Shown here piece after piece: positions 34,181 through 43,257 of a DNA stretch of 64,000 nucleotides; position 1 is the stretch's first letter; each line of letters begins with the position of its first letter. This DNA comes from Marinifilum sp. D737 (GTDB lineage: Bacteria; Bacteroidota; Bacteroidia; Bacteroidales; Marinifilaceae). The position numbers and the translations under genes were made by a program. Where the stretch lies: the NCBI RefSeq assembly GCF_026672275.1, contig NZ_JANQCD010000021.1, forward strand, positions 1 through 64,000, given 5' to 3'. Under the pieces are notes generated by a model. That model was not told the origin of the DNA. It did not search any database and saw only the letters and a program-made list of their open reading frames with translations.

Positions 34181-34714
34181 TTAGATTAGGAAATACAAAT
34201 GAGGTTTTGTACCAGCCTCAGGAATTAAAGTTTTATATTTTCTCTTTTTTAGAATTTGAGATACCTCACTTCTTGGATCATCCAAATCGCCAAAGTACAT
34301 ACATTTGGTTGGACAAACTGCCACACAAGCTGGCTGCATTCCTTTTTTTACCCTATGCAAACAGAATGTACACTTGTCTACATATCCTTCCGGGTGAACA
34401 AAACGCGCATCGTATGGACAAGAAGTTATACAGGCACTACAACCAATACATTCATTCTTGCTTACAAGAACAGTACCTCCTTCTGAGTAATGACTTGCAC
34501 CTGTTGGACAACAACGCACACAAGGAGAATTCTCACAGTGATTGCATCGTTCCGAGCGCAATTCCATTTCCAATTGAGGATAAGTTCCATCCATTACTTC
34601 CACCACCCAATCGCGGCAATACCCGATTGGCACATCGTTTTCGGTTTGGCAAGCTACTACACAGTCGCTGCAACCTACACACTTTTTAGTATCAATAGCC
34701 ATTGCATATCTCAT
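34181..34714 (-). CDS. psrB: Four-cluster ferredoxin-like subunit (PsrB/NrfC type)
   Basis: 177 aa, ATG 34714. Four cysteine sets for [4Fe-4S] clusters: CVGCSDCVVAC (about 12-22), CNHCENSPCVRCC (about 57-69), CIGCSACITSC and CTFCLHR...CVAVCP. It passes electrons between the NrfD-type quinone subunit and the molybdenum subunit. Starts 3 nt after the catalytic gene's stop, so it is co-translated. No signal peptide; as in PsrB it would be exported with the Tat substrate. Confidence 0.92.
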   Translation of the reverse strand: MRYAMAIDTKKCVGCSDCVVACQTENDVPIGYCRDWVVEVMDGTYPQLEMELRSERCNHCENSPCVRCCPTGASHYSEGGTVLVSKNECIGCSACITSCPYDARFVHPEGYVDKCTFCLHRVKKGMQPACVAVCPTKCMYFGDLDDPRSEVSQILKKRKYKTLIPEAGTKPHLYFLI

Positions 34715-34717
34715 AGC

Positions 34718-36955
34718 TTACACCTCCGATTTTTTAATATCAGTTCTAAATGTTACAAAGTTTCCTCTCATTCCGGTACCACCCATAATCGGATCGGTCA
34801 TTACATTGGTAATTAGCTGAGTGTCGCTAACTCCTTTACCAAAGCATCTTTTCATTCTCTTATCGGCATGACCGAAACCATGTACCATATATATTGAATC
34901 GAATCTTATTCTTTCGGTTACTCTTACTTTTATTGGAAACTCAGAAATAACTCCATCTTGATTTTCCAGGAAAACATACTGTCCGCTGCTTAAATCCCAT
35001 TCTTTGGCAACTTTTGGGTTCACCCAACAGGTATTCTCATCCATCAAATCAGTCAAATTTGGATTATTGGCAGTTCTACTGAAAGTGTGCATAGGAGCTC
35101 TTCCGTATATTAGTCTATAAAATCCTTCTTCTGGTTCTGGATGTGGAGTATAAACCGGCATTGGATCGAATCCTTCTTCTTCAAGGGCAGTAGAATACAA
35201 CTCTATTTTTCCTGTATTAGTATTGAACTCCACATCTTCTCCATCAGCAAAGTACAAATCATCGAATTCTCGTTCCAATTTCTTAACTCCAACTCGTTGC
35301 ATTTCCTCTAAGGATGTTCCAACTTGCTTCAATTCCCAGTCAATTTCTTCCTCGATGGTTTCGAAAGGGAAATAATCCTGAAGATCTAATTTCTTCGCCA
35401 ATTCTCTAGCCATCCAATATGCAGGCTTGGTATTGTAAAGTGGATCAACAGCTGGCATTCTTAAGGCAATACTTGGTTCTCTTCCCTGTGATATTCTAAG
35501 TGCATCATATCTTTCCAAATAAGTACACTCTGGTAAAACCACATCGGCATAACCCGTAATTTCCATAGGCATGGTATCCACAACTGCAATTAAGTCAAGT
35601 TCCTGAATAGCCTGAATGGTTTTCTTTTGATTTGGTAAGGTATTGATTAGGTTCGTTCCATTTACAATCCATCCCTTAATGGCATAATCCATATCCGGAC
35701 CAGGAATGGATGCATCGCAAACACCAGAAGCTAAAGCTAAGTCCGCCAAATTGTATTTGCCATCCATTGCATCACGCCAGTTTTTCTTTGGTTTTGGAAA
35801 TGCTGGTAATTTATAATGTGGTACTTCTGCCTTTTCAGGATTGTAGAATCCACCACGTCTTCCCCAACTTCCTAGTAATGCATTCAAAATAGCAACAGCA
35901 CGTAATCTTTGCGTATCATCTCCGTACCAGGTTACATGACGACCTGGATGTACAATTACAGCAGGAGCTGCATTGGCCATTTCTCTGGCTGTTTCTCTAA
36001 TTTGCTGTGGCTCAATGGTAGTTACACCATAGGCCCACTCTGGTGTATATCTTTGAACGTGATCTTTTAATTGATCAAATCCAAAAGTGTATTTTTCAAC
36101 GTATTCTTTGTCGTATAATCCTTCATTGATGATTACATTCATCCATGCAAGTAAAAGAGCATTATCAGTAGCAGGTTTAATTGGCAACCAATGTTTAGAT
36201 TTTCCTGCAACTGTTGAAAATCTTGGATCCACAGTAATAATATTGGCTCCTTTATCAATGGCATCAGACATTTCCTGTACCTGACCATTGTGCATATTTT
36301 CACCCAAATGCGAACCTATTAACACCAAACATTTGGTATCTCTAATATCAGTATTCTCTGGAGAATTAATTCCTTGTCCAAAAGTTGAAATAAATGCAAC
36401 TTCTCTTGGTCCACGACACTGAGCATATGAAGGAGCTGCAATATTGTTTGATCCAAATGCTTTTAAAAGTTTTCCGAAGTATTTACCTCCTGAACCATGT
36501 GTAAATAAAGCTGTACTCTCAGGCCCATACTCCTTTTTAATTTGTTTCATTTTAGAGGCAATGTATTCAAAAGCCTCATCCCAAGAGGCCTCTCTAAATG
36601 TTTGCTTACCTCTTTCTTCGGTACGAATTAATGGTGTTTTCAAACGATCTTCATCGTAATACATACCTACTCCACCTGTACCTCTCGGACAGAATCGCCC
36701 ATTACAATTGGGATCCAAATCATTTCCAATGATCTTCTTTATCTTACCATTCTCATCCTTATAAACCCATCCTGCACACTTCCAAAAGCACACTTCGCAA
36801 TAGGTAGGAGTTCTGGTAAAATCATATGGTCCTTTAAAAAAAGATTTGTTATTATTGACTAAGTTATTAGCTATAGAATCTAATATTCCACCTCCAAATA
36901 TTAAGCCTGCTGCACTCAGGGAGCTGATTTTTAAAAACTCTCTTCTGCTCTTCAT
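34718..36955 (-). CDS. psrA: Molybdopterin oxidoreductase, polysulfide/thiosulfate reductase catalytic subunit type
   Basis: 745 aa from ATG 36955 (a start 11 codons upstream lacks leader character). Tat signal KSRREFLKISS at the N-terminus. [4Fe-4S] motif CEVCFWKCAGWVY...CNGRFCPRG (about 43-80). The Mo ligand is probably the Cys in SYAQCRGPREVAF. The Mo-bis-MGD domains continue to the C-terminal IRVTERIRFDSIYMVHGFGH. It reduces polysulfide, thiosulfate or a related compound in the periplasm; tetrathionate or other oxyanion use cannot be excluded. First gene of the six-gene operon, with mobA just upstream. Confidence 0.88.
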   Translation of the reverse strand: MKSRREFLKISSLSAAGLIFGGGILDSIANNLVNNNKSFFKGPYDFTRTPTYCEVCFWKCAGWVYKDENGKIKKIIGNDLDPNCNGRFCPRGTGGVGMYYDEDRLKTPLIRTEERGKQTFREASWDEAFEYIASKMKQIKKEYGPESTALFTHGSGGKYFGKLLKAFGSNNIAAPSYAQCRGPREVAFISTFGQGINSPENTDIRDTKCLVLIGSHLGENMHNGQVQEMSDAIDKGANIITVDPRFSTVAGKSKHWLPIKPATDNALLLAWMNVIINEGLYDKEYVEKYTFGFDQLKDHVQRYTPEWAYGVTTIEPQQIRETAREMANAAPAVIVHPGRHVTWYGDDTQRLRAVAILNALLGSWGRRGGFYNPEKAEVPHYKLPAFPKPKKNWRDAMDGKYNLADLALASGVCDASIPGPDMDYAIKGWIVNGTNLINTLPNQKKTIQAIQELDLIAVVDTMPMEITGYADVVLPECTYLERYDALRISQGREPSIALRMPAVDPLYNTKPAYWMARELAKKLDLQDYFPFETIEEEIDWELKQVGTSLEEMQRVGVKKLEREFDDLYFADGEDVEFNTNTGKIELYSTALEEEGFDPMPVYTPHPEPEEGFYRLIYGRAPMHTFSRTANNPNLTDLMDENTCWVNPKVAKEWDLSSGQYVFLENQDGVISEFPIKVRVTERIRFDSIYMVHGFGHADKRMKRCFGKGVSDTQLITNVMTDPIMGGTGMRGNFVTFRTDIKKSEV

Positions 36956-37263
36956 ATTGTGATTTTTTATTTTAACACATGAACACATCTAGAAAACTAC
37001 ATCTCTGCATGTAAACATATATCAAATCAAGAACAGACAACATGCTCTACAACATATTTTAGGGATTTGTAATTGATCTAAACAAAGTAAAATGTCGAAA
37101 TCCTCTGATTTAAACATATATGCAACTATTTAGATCTTTACTAAATTACATTTGATACATTATTTCTTTAATAAGAGAGTTTTACATCCTTTATTTAAAG
37201 ATATATCAATACCTATAAAGATTTATCTGCTCTCAGATTTAGCGATAAAAATCCATAAAGACA
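36956..37263. other. Promoter region of the sulfur operon, no gene
   Basis: 308 bp between mobA and psrA (both minus strand). The 11-mer TAAACATATAT occurs twice in direct orientation, at 37012-37022 and 37111-37121. No perfect TAnnTTTG box was found; TTACTTTG (minus strand, 37089-37082) is one base off. Confidence 0.4.
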
Positions 37264-37842
37264 CTACAGTTTTTTCAAATCTTCCGGGCTATTCGCATTT
37301 GTTAAAATATTATCATGATAATATTTTAAATCTCTAGTCACGAGGTACTCCTTGTGTTTAATCTTATCAATCAATTTCATCATCTTGTAATTCCCATTAA
37401 GAAGTTCAGCCTTGATAATTGAGAAACATGACCTTTTATAGATTGCCACCAGAGGTTGCTTTTTACCTTTATTGTCAACGGCATAAATTAAATCGGCCTC
37501 ACCTATATTTTTCAATAAGTCTTTAAAAAGTTCAGTCGGAACATTAGGAACATCACAGGAAATTACAAAGTAATAATCAGCTTGGAAATTCTTCATACAT
37601 GAATAGATTCCTCCTATTGGGCCACAATTGGCAATTTCATCCTTAATAACAGGAAGATTCAAATAGTTGTAATCCTCATTATTAGAACTAATCACAATAT
37701 CATTGCAAATGGAATTTAGACAATTTACTGAGTATTCTATTAAAGCTTTACTTTGCCACTTTACCAATCCCTTCTCTGTTCCCATTCTTGAACTCTTGCC
37801 ACCAGAAAGAACTATTCCTATTGATTTTTTTTCCTGAATCAT
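37264..37842 (-). CDS. mobA: Molybdenum cofactor guanylyltransferase
   Basis: 192 aa from ATG 37842 (a TTG two codons earlier was rejected). Nucleotidyltransferase fold with the signature GIVLSGGKSSRMGTEKGLVKW (about 9-29) and VISCDVPNVPTELF (metal aspartate). MobA attaches GMP to molybdopterin to make the MGD form of Mo cofactor, which the PsrA-type enzyme next door requires. Same strand as psrA, 308 bp upstream. The end (...NANSPEDLKKL) is typical. Confidence 0.9.
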   Translation of the reverse strand: MIQEKKSIGIVLSGGKSSRMGTEKGLVKWQSKALIEYSVNCLNSICNDIVISSNNEDYNYLNLPVIKDEIANCGPIGGIYSCMKNFQADYYFVISCDVPNVPTELFKDLLKNIGEADLIYAVDNKGKKQPLVAIYKRSCFSIIKAELLNGNYKMMKLIDKIKHKEYLVTRDLKYYHDNILTNANSPEDLKKL

Positions 37843-37956
37843 ATCCAAATATAGATAAGATTAGGAAAGATCACCACTTTAAGAACTTTTAACTTTTATA
37901 TGAAAAAACCAAACACTATCTTTAGAATCATTATAAATAACTTAAAGCCGGAAAGA

Positions 37957-38574
37957 ATGAAAAAGTCAATAGTTTTAATTTTCATGTTAGTTTCCGGAGT
38001 AATATTCGGTAAAACAAATATGAATACGGAAAATCAATCAAAAAAAATAGAGATAGCGAGTTTTGGTGCTGGATGTTTTTGGTGTGTGGAAGCAATTTTT
38101 CAAGAGCTAAATGGAGTTGTGAAAGTAGAATCGGGATATATGGGTGGTGATACAAAGAATCCAACTTATAAAGAAGTTTGTTCTGGGGAAACCGGACATG
38201 CAGAGATTTGTCAAATCACCTATGATGCAAATTTAATTAGCTTTGAGGAACTTCTCGAGGTATTTTGGCAAACACATAATCCGACAACTTTAAACAGACA
38301 AGGAGCAGATGTTGGGACACAATACAGATCGGCGATATTTTATCATTCTGACGAACAAAAAGAACTTGCTTTGAAGTATAAAGAAAAACTAAGTGATTCT
38401 GGAGCCTGGGATGATCCTATTGTTACAGAAATTACTCCTGCTTCGAAGTTTTATATTGCAGAAAACTACCATCAGGATTATTTCAATAACAATTCGAACC
38501 AACCTTACTGTAGTTTTGTAATCAAACCCAAGATGGAAAAGTTTAAAAAGGTATTTAAAAACAAGCTGAAATAA
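37957..38574 (+). CDS. msrA: Peptide-methionine (S)-S-oxide reductase MsrA, exported
   Basis: 205 aa from ATG 37957, which follows a GGAAAG ribosome site and yields a signal peptide (MKKSIVLIFMLVSGVIFGK). The frame extends 19 codons further up without such features. Catalytic motif GAGCFWCVEAIFQ; GYMGG, TGHAEICQITYD, FWQTHNPTTLNRQGADVGTQYRSAIFYH and YHQDYF complete the MsrA fold. It repairs methionine S-sulfoxide, here probably in the periplasm. No MsrB domain is fused. Confidence 0.93.
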   Translation: MKKSIVLIFMLVSGVIFGKTNMNTENQSKKIEIASFGAGCFWCVEAIFQELNGVVKVESGYMGGDTKNPTYKEVCSGETGHAEICQITYDANLISFEELLEVFWQTHNPTTLNRQGADVGTQYRSAIFYHSDEQKELALKYKEKLSDSGAWDDPIVTEITPASKFYIAENYHQDYFNNNSNQPYCSFVIKPKMEKFKKVFKNKLK

Positions 38575-38577
38575 TTG

Positions 38578-38604
38578 AAAGCACCATTAAGGTGCTTTTT
38601 TTTT
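38578..38604 (+). terminator. Intrinsic terminator of msrA
   Basis: AAAGCACC (38578-38585), loop ATTAA, GGTGCTTT (38591-38598), T-run to 38604; 3 nt after the stop. Confidence 0.9.
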
Positions 38605-38739
38605 ATTCCCAAACCCCGCAAACGTGTGCGAAGCCTAAAAAGTAATCATCAATCAAATCCTACAAATCCTTAATACATTCATTAATAATACTTTTAGTTT
38701 TTGTTTCTATATTTAGAATGGATAACTTAAATTAATTCT

Positions 38740-39393
38740 ATGAAAAAACTTTTACCCCTATTGTTAATTTTAACAATTAACATCCCTTTGGGATTTTGCA
38801 CAGACAATTCTATTCAAACCCAACAGTTTCCAAACTATGGCATATTTCAGTATTTCGTTCCCTCTCAAGATTTAACTTGTAAAAGCTTTCTCCCTGGAAA
38901 AATAATTACTCTTGATAAGAATATCATTACTCCACAAGGTGTACGATATAATATTGTAGAAGATGAAATTGAATGTCAAATTAACACACAATACAGTAGG
39001 ATTTCATCTCCTCAAAAAATTAGTGAAGTAGAAATTAATGGAGATCTGTATGTTTATAAGAAATATCTTTATAGAGGAGACTCTGTTAAAGGCTATCTGC
39101 AAAAAATCCACACAGGGCAGCAAAACTTGTATGTAAAGCAATTTTTAAAAGAATCTCAAAACCCACATTTAAAATGGGATACTAAGAATGTATTTTTTGT
39201 AGAGATACCGGGTAGTTTACCTAGAAAGGTAAATTCTTTAAGATCAGAAATTCTAAGTATTTATAAAAATCAAGCGAGCTATGCTAATTCGTTTATGAAG
39301 AAGAACAACTATCACTGGAATGATTCAAAAGCATTAGTTCTGCTGGTTAATTACCTGGAAAAACTAACTGCATCCAGTGTAGCATCACGTTGA
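38740..39393 (+). CDS. Secreted protein of unknown function
   Basis: 217 aa, ATG 38740. Signal peptide MKKLLPLLLILTINIPLGFC. The mature part is a mixed beta-rich sequence with no motif I recognise (QFPNYGIFQYFVPSQDLTCKSFLPGKIITLDKNIITPQGVRYNIVEDEIECQ...). Three cysteines remain after the signal. Its last 43 nt overlap the 3' end of menE on the other strand, so the two transcripts converge without a dedicated terminator. I would not assign a function. Confidence 0.65.
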   Translation: MKKLLPLLLILTINIPLGFCTDNSIQTQQFPNYGIFQYFVPSQDLTCKSFLPGKIITLDKNIITPQGVRYNIVEDEIECQINTQYSRISSPQKISEVEINGDLYVYKKYLYRGDSVKGYLQKIHTGQQNLYVKQFLKESQNPHLKWDTKNVFFVEIPGSLPRKVNSLRSEILSIYKNQASYANSFMKKNNYHWNDSKALVLLVNYLEKLTASSVASR

Positions 39394-40427
39394 ACCTTAC
39401 CGGTTGATGTTCGTTTAAATTCGGAAACATAAAATATTTCACGAGCCTGTTCATATTTATTGAGCAGGCTTTTAATTTTATATTTCAATTCCCTTTTATA
39501 ATTTTCATCAACATCATTCCATTCAATCAAAAGAACCACTTTTTGTCCCAAATGCTCATCAGGCAATCCGGAAATGAAAAAAGGCTGATTGATTATGGTT
39601 TCAAGCTTCTTTTCGATTTGCTCCGGAAACAATTTTATACCGCCAGAATTAATCACATTATCGAACCTTCCTTTCCATTCAAATTGGCTTTCATCAAGCA
39701 ACTCTACAACATCATTGGTAAGCAAAGGTTTATCTAAAATTGCTGGCGCATTTATACTCAAACAATTTCTTCTGTCGATAGAAAACTTCGCATTCCCCAT
39801 TGCCTGGTACGATTGAGATCTATTTTTCCCATTCAATGCACGAATGGCAACATGCGAAACTGTTTCAGTCATTCCATAGCCAATAAAACATTCGGCAGAT
39901 AAATCCTGTAAATCATTCTCAAGAACCTGATCGACAGCTCCACCCCCTATTAACAACTTCTTGATTTGCTGAATGCCTTTCTCTAATTTCAAACTGTTCT
40001 TTACCTGCAGAGGAATCATTGCTGCAAAATCAATATCCGAACTGATATTTTCTAAAGGGTGCCCATCAGGGGCAACCGGCATCAAATTCAATTGCCACTC
40101 GAAAGCACGCACAATCATCATTTTGCCAGCAATATAATTAGCAGACAAGCAAAAAAGCGCATTCTGTCCTGCTTTAAAATTGAAAAACTCCCCTGTGAGT
40201 TTGGCCGAATTTCTCATTTTTTGCTTCGACAAGTACATTGCCTTTGGTACACCTGTTGAGCCCGAAGTTTTCGCTTTTACCTGATCAGCATCATCCAACC
40301 ACTCCAAAATAAACTTACAATAGTCTTTTTCCCATTCGTGATCCGAATTTGAAATAATATCGCTACAATAGCTTAAAAGCTCTATTTCTCTGTAGTTTTT
40401 ACCGTTTATTGTAAGTTCTTTGTTCAT
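39351..40427 (-). CDS. menE: o-Succinylbenzoate-CoA ligase, short form
   Basis: 358 aa, ATG 40427. AMP-binding enzyme with phosphate loop KTSGSTGVPKAMYLSKQK (about 54-71), CFIGYGMTETVSHVAIR and the C-terminal catalytic lysine region FKRTSTGKVQRD. Shorter than typical MenE (about 450-490 aa), as is usual in Bacteroidota. It activates o-succinylbenzoate with CoA. Its start overlaps the menC stop by 1 nt, and its end overlaps the convergent gene at 38740. Confidence 0.9.
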   Translation of the reverse strand: MNKELTINGKNYREIELLSYCSDIISNSDHEWEKDYCKFILEWLDDADQVKAKTSGSTGVPKAMYLSKQKMRNSAKLTGEFFNFKAGQNALFCLSANYIAGKMMIVRAFEWQLNLMPVAPDGHPLENISSDIDFAAMIPLQVKNSLKLEKGIQQIKKLLIGGGAVDQVLENDLQDLSAECFIGYGMTETVSHVAIRALNGKNRSQSYQAMGNAKFSIDRRNCLSINAPAILDKPLLTNDVVELLDESQFEWKGRFDNVINSGGIKLFPEQIEKKLETIINQPFFISGLPDEHLGQKVVLLIEWNDVDENYKRELKYKIKSLLNKYEQAREIFYVSEFKRTSTGKVQRDATLDAVSFSR

Positions 40428-41470
40428 TATATTTTATCCCAGTCTAAATTCGTATCGTACTTTAAAAACCCATTATCGATAATCAATGGAGAAGCAATAT
40501 TGTTGGTATATAGCTGCCCTGTTCCCAATCCTTGCGGCATGGAGTTGTTCAAAGTATAAGTCCATTGGGCTATTGCATTCAATCCAATATTCGATTCCAA
40601 AGCTGAGGTAATCCACCAAGGAATATTTCTATCATTGGCAAGATCAATCCACTCTTGTGATCCTTTAATTCCGCCAACCAAGCTTGGCTTTAAAATGATA
40701 TACTGCGGAGCTATTTTTTCCAATAATTCAGCTTTGGCGGGTGTATCGTAAACTCCTATTAACTCCTCATCCAAAGCAATTGGCAGAGGAGTATTGGCAC
40801 ACAGATCAGCCATTTCTTTTACCTGACCTTGCTTTATGGGTTGCTCAATTGAATGCAAATCGAATTGAGCCAAAGCCTTCAATTTTTCCATGGCAGAATT
40901 GGGAGAAAAAGCACCATTGGCATCCACACGCAATTCAATTTTATCTTTGTCGAAGTCTTTACGGATAGATTTCAACAGTCTTAATTCTTCCTTAAAATCG
41001 ATGGCGCCAATTTTCATCTTGATGCAATCAAATCCGGTCTCTAACTTTTGTTCGATCTGTTCTTTCATAAAAACAGGATCGCCCATCCATATCAATCCAT
41101 TAATAGGAATTTTATCGGCACCATTGCTAAAATCAGAAGGAAATAAAATTTTAGAACCTTTGGCTTTAAAATCCAGAAATGCAGTTTCCAAACCAAAATA
41201 AATGGATGGCCATTCTCTCAAGCCTCCTTCCATATAGTACCAGTAATCGCCAATCTGATGGCAAAGCTCTTGTAGTTTCTCTTCATACTCGTCTCGATCA
41301 TCCGGGCTTAAGCCTTTTATGATAGAGCACTCGCCTATTCCAATTATTTCAGGTTGTTGGTCGTCCCACAAACGAATAAACCAAGAATCTTTTTCAGTTA
41401 AAACCCCACGTGATGTTCCACTCGGACGTTTAAAATTTAGAGGGTAATGTACGTAATCTGCTTTAAGCAT
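40427..41470 (-). CDS. menC: o-Succinylbenzoate synthase
   Basis: 347 aa from ATG 41470 (a TTG three codons upstream is possible). Enolase-superfamily enzyme that dehydrates SHCHC to o-succinylbenzoate. Catalytic Lys in CIKMKIGAIDF, metal ligands in LRVDANGAFSP, SIEQPI and ALDEELIG, and the second Lys in YIILKPSLVGG. It sits between menA (27 nt upstream) and menE (1-nt overlap), so all three form one transcript. Confidence 0.93.
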   Translation of the reverse strand: MLKADYVHYPLNFKRPSGTSRGVLTEKDSWFIRLWDDQQPEIIGIGECSIIKGLSPDDRDEYEEKLQELCHQIGDYWYYMEGGLREWPSIYFGLETAFLDFKAKGSKILFPSDFSNGADKIPINGLIWMGDPVFMKEQIEQKLETGFDCIKMKIGAIDFKEELRLLKSIRKDFDKDKIELRVDANGAFSPNSAMEKLKALAQFDLHSIEQPIKQGQVKEMADLCANTPLPIALDEELIGVYDTPAKAELLEKIAPQYIILKPSLVGGIKGSQEWIDLANDRNIPWWITSALESNIGLNAIAQWTYTLNNSMPQGLGTGQLYTNNIASPLIIDNGFLKYDTNLDWDKI

Positions 41471-41497
41471 CTTTTTCAATGATCAGTTATCAGTAAT

Positions 41498-42400
41498 CTA
41501 AAGTAGTAAGCCTATTCCAAAACTCAAACTAAACAAAAGAGTTGACAAGGCCAGTTTTTTCAATTCAGGATCTAATTCTCTTGCTACCTTGTTTTTTATT
41601 ACCACCGCAGTATGTTTAATCAACAAGGGTAAGCTAATCACAAATAGAAGCTGATAAAATGAATTCCAGTGGACATACATGTATGCGCAAGCCGAAAGCA
41701 CTGCAAATCCAATCAAGAACAAATGGTATTTCTTAGCTGTTTCAGAACCAATTTTCACCACCAAAGTTCGTTTTCCTGAAAGAGAATCATTTTCGATATC
41801 ACGCATGTTATTCAAATTCAAAACCCCTACACTTAGCAATCCAACCGATGTTGCCGGCAAGAAAATGGTCCAATTTAAATCTCCGGTATGCAAAAAATAA
41901 GTACCCATAACTCCGGCCAATCCAAAAAACAGGAATACAAACAAATCTCCAAAGCCACTATATCCGTATGGATTCTTTCCCATCGTATAATTTATGGCCG
42001 CTCCTATGGCCAGCAAACCAACTCCTAACATGATTAATGCCTGGGTATAATTCAACAATTGCAATGCTTCCCACAACAACCAAAGTCCTGATACCAGTGA
42101 TAACAAAACAAATACAATTACCATTCTGGTCATCTCTTTCTTGGTAATCACACCACTCTGAACTGCTCTTTCCGGACCAACTCTATTCTCATTATCAGCA
42201 CCCGAAATGGAATCTCCCAAATCGTTGGCCAAATTAGACAATATCTGTAAAAACAAGGTTGTTAAGGTTGCCAGTAAGAATATTTTAAGGCTAAACTTGT
42301 GATCGGATGCAGCCAGCAAACTGCCAAGAAAAATATTAGAAAGTGCTAAAGGCAAAGTCCTTAGTCTAAATGCATGAATCCATGCTTTTGTTTTACTCAT
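41498..42400 (-). CDS. menA: 1,4-Dihydroxy-2-naphthoate polyprenyltransferase
   Basis: 300 aa, ATG 42400. UbiA-family membrane enzyme with eight or nine helices. First aspartate motif NLANDLGDSISGADNENRVGPERAVQSG (about 57-84); second NLNNMRDIENDSLSGKRTLVVKIG. It attaches the isoprenoid tail to 1,4-dihydroxy-2-naphthoate, giving demethylmenaquinone in the inner membrane. First gene of the menA-menC-menE block. Confidence 0.93.
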   Translation of the reverse strand: MSKTKAWIHAFRLRTLPLALSNIFLGSLLAASDHKFSLKIFLLATLTTLFLQILSNLANDLGDSISGADNENRVGPERAVQSGVITKKEMTRMVIVFVLLSLVSGLWLLWEALQLLNYTQALIMLGVGLLAIGAAINYTMGKNPYGYSGFGDLFVFLFFGLAGVMGTYFLHTGDLNWTIFLPATSVGLLSVGVLNLNNMRDIENDSLSGKRTLVVKIGSETAKKYHLFLIGFAVLSACAYMYVHWNSFYQLLFVISLPLLIKHTAVVIKNKVARELDPELKKLALSTLLFSLSFGIGLLL

Positions 42401-42546
42401 CGGTGTTATAGAATTGATCAGGCTGTAAATTTAATAATTTTGCAAAGACAAGGCATTACCATGACCGCTGAAGTACAATTAGAATTGCCTTATCATTCTT
42501 AATTCCTTGAGCTTTTTCACGATTCTAAGCATTCAAGAACTTTCAT

Positions 42547-42571
42547 AAAAAAAAGCGGTGCAATGCACCGC
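42547..42571 (-). terminator. Terminator of the small Tat-signal protein gene
   Basis: GCGGTGC (42555-42561), loop AAT, GCACCGC (42565-42571); on the minus strand followed by a run of eight T's (A-run 42547-42554). 34 nt past the stop at 42605. Confidence 0.88.
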
Positions 42572-42604
42572 CCTAATTATTGACTAAATAATTGATATGA
42601 AAGG

Positions 42605-42973
42605 TTATGCTTCTAATTCGGGAGTTATGGAATTGGCAAATCTTTTCGATACTTCAATATATTTGGATTTAAAATCATCATGCTTGATGTATTCTTTAAT
42701 CTCTTCTTGCCATCCGTTGGCCTCTTCCGATAGCTCCATTATTCTTTTCTTGTTGGCAATATTCTCTTTGTTTTTCTTCTCCTCCTCAACAACATCAATG
42801 TACTGGTCTACCCATTTTTCGTATCGTGTAAGGAAAGCTTCTCGATCTTCAACATTCGAATATTTATTCGGATTAACTTCAGCTAACACCTCAGTATCAA
42901 TTAAAGCAGCAGCTCCAACCGTTAATCCTAATTTCTGTAAAAAACCTCTTCGTGTACTATTTTGATTACTCAT
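42605..42973 (-). CDS. Small exported protein with Tat signal
   Basis: 122 aa, ATG 42973. N-terminus NSTRRGFLQKLGLTVGAAALI, a twin-arginine signal. The mature part (about 90 aa) is charged and helical (DREAFLTRYEKWVDQYIDVVEEEKKNKENIANKKRIMELSEEANGWQEEIKEYIK). It has no cofactor motif. It might be a small subunit or chaperone of an exported redox enzyme, but no partner is adjacent. Function not recognised. Confidence 0.7.
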   Translation of the reverse strand: MSNQNSTRRGFLQKLGLTVGAAALIDTEVLAEVNPNKYSNVEDREAFLTRYEKWVDQYIDVVEEEKKNKENIANKKRIMELSEEANGWQEEIKEYIKHDDFKSKYIEVSKRFANSITPELEA

Positions 42974-43148
42974 AAGTGCAATTTTAATTCCAACAACATC
43001 TTTTGATTTCCACTCTTTAAAAGTTTTAAGAGTTTAATAAAAGACTTTCGGGTCTTAAAACTACTATTTAAATTCAGTTTAAACAATAGGCAAACGCAGA
43101 TTAATATTTTTATCCACAAATGAATTCAAATGATAATGTCACCGCTCT

Positions 43149-43230
43149 TTTCATTTGTGCTAATTTGTGTCCATTCGTGGACCTAGTTTTTCATTTTGGT
43201 GCATTTGCGGACCTATTTTTTATAAATTTG
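43149..43230. repeat. Degenerate intergenic repeat with embedded -7 box
   Basis: The plus strand reads TTTGTGCTAATTTGTGTCC, then ATTCGTGGACCTAG and again ATTTGCGGACCTAT. These are degenerate short units of the type found dispersed between genes in many bacterial genomes. The last unit ends in TAAATTTG (43223-43230), a match to TAnnTTTG 28 nt before the HD-domain gene, so the repeat may have supplied a promoter. Confidence 0.45.
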
Positions 43231-43257
43231 GAAATCGTAATTAATAATTTGTAATTC

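Noticed and set aside
34207-34816. Three overlapping plus-strand frames opposite psrB
   Set aside because: Antisense shadows produced by the cysteine-rich ferredoxin codons.
37152-37337. Plus-strand open frame between psrA and mobA
   Set aside because: Overlaps the mobA 3' end antisense; AT-driven composition, no homologous feel.
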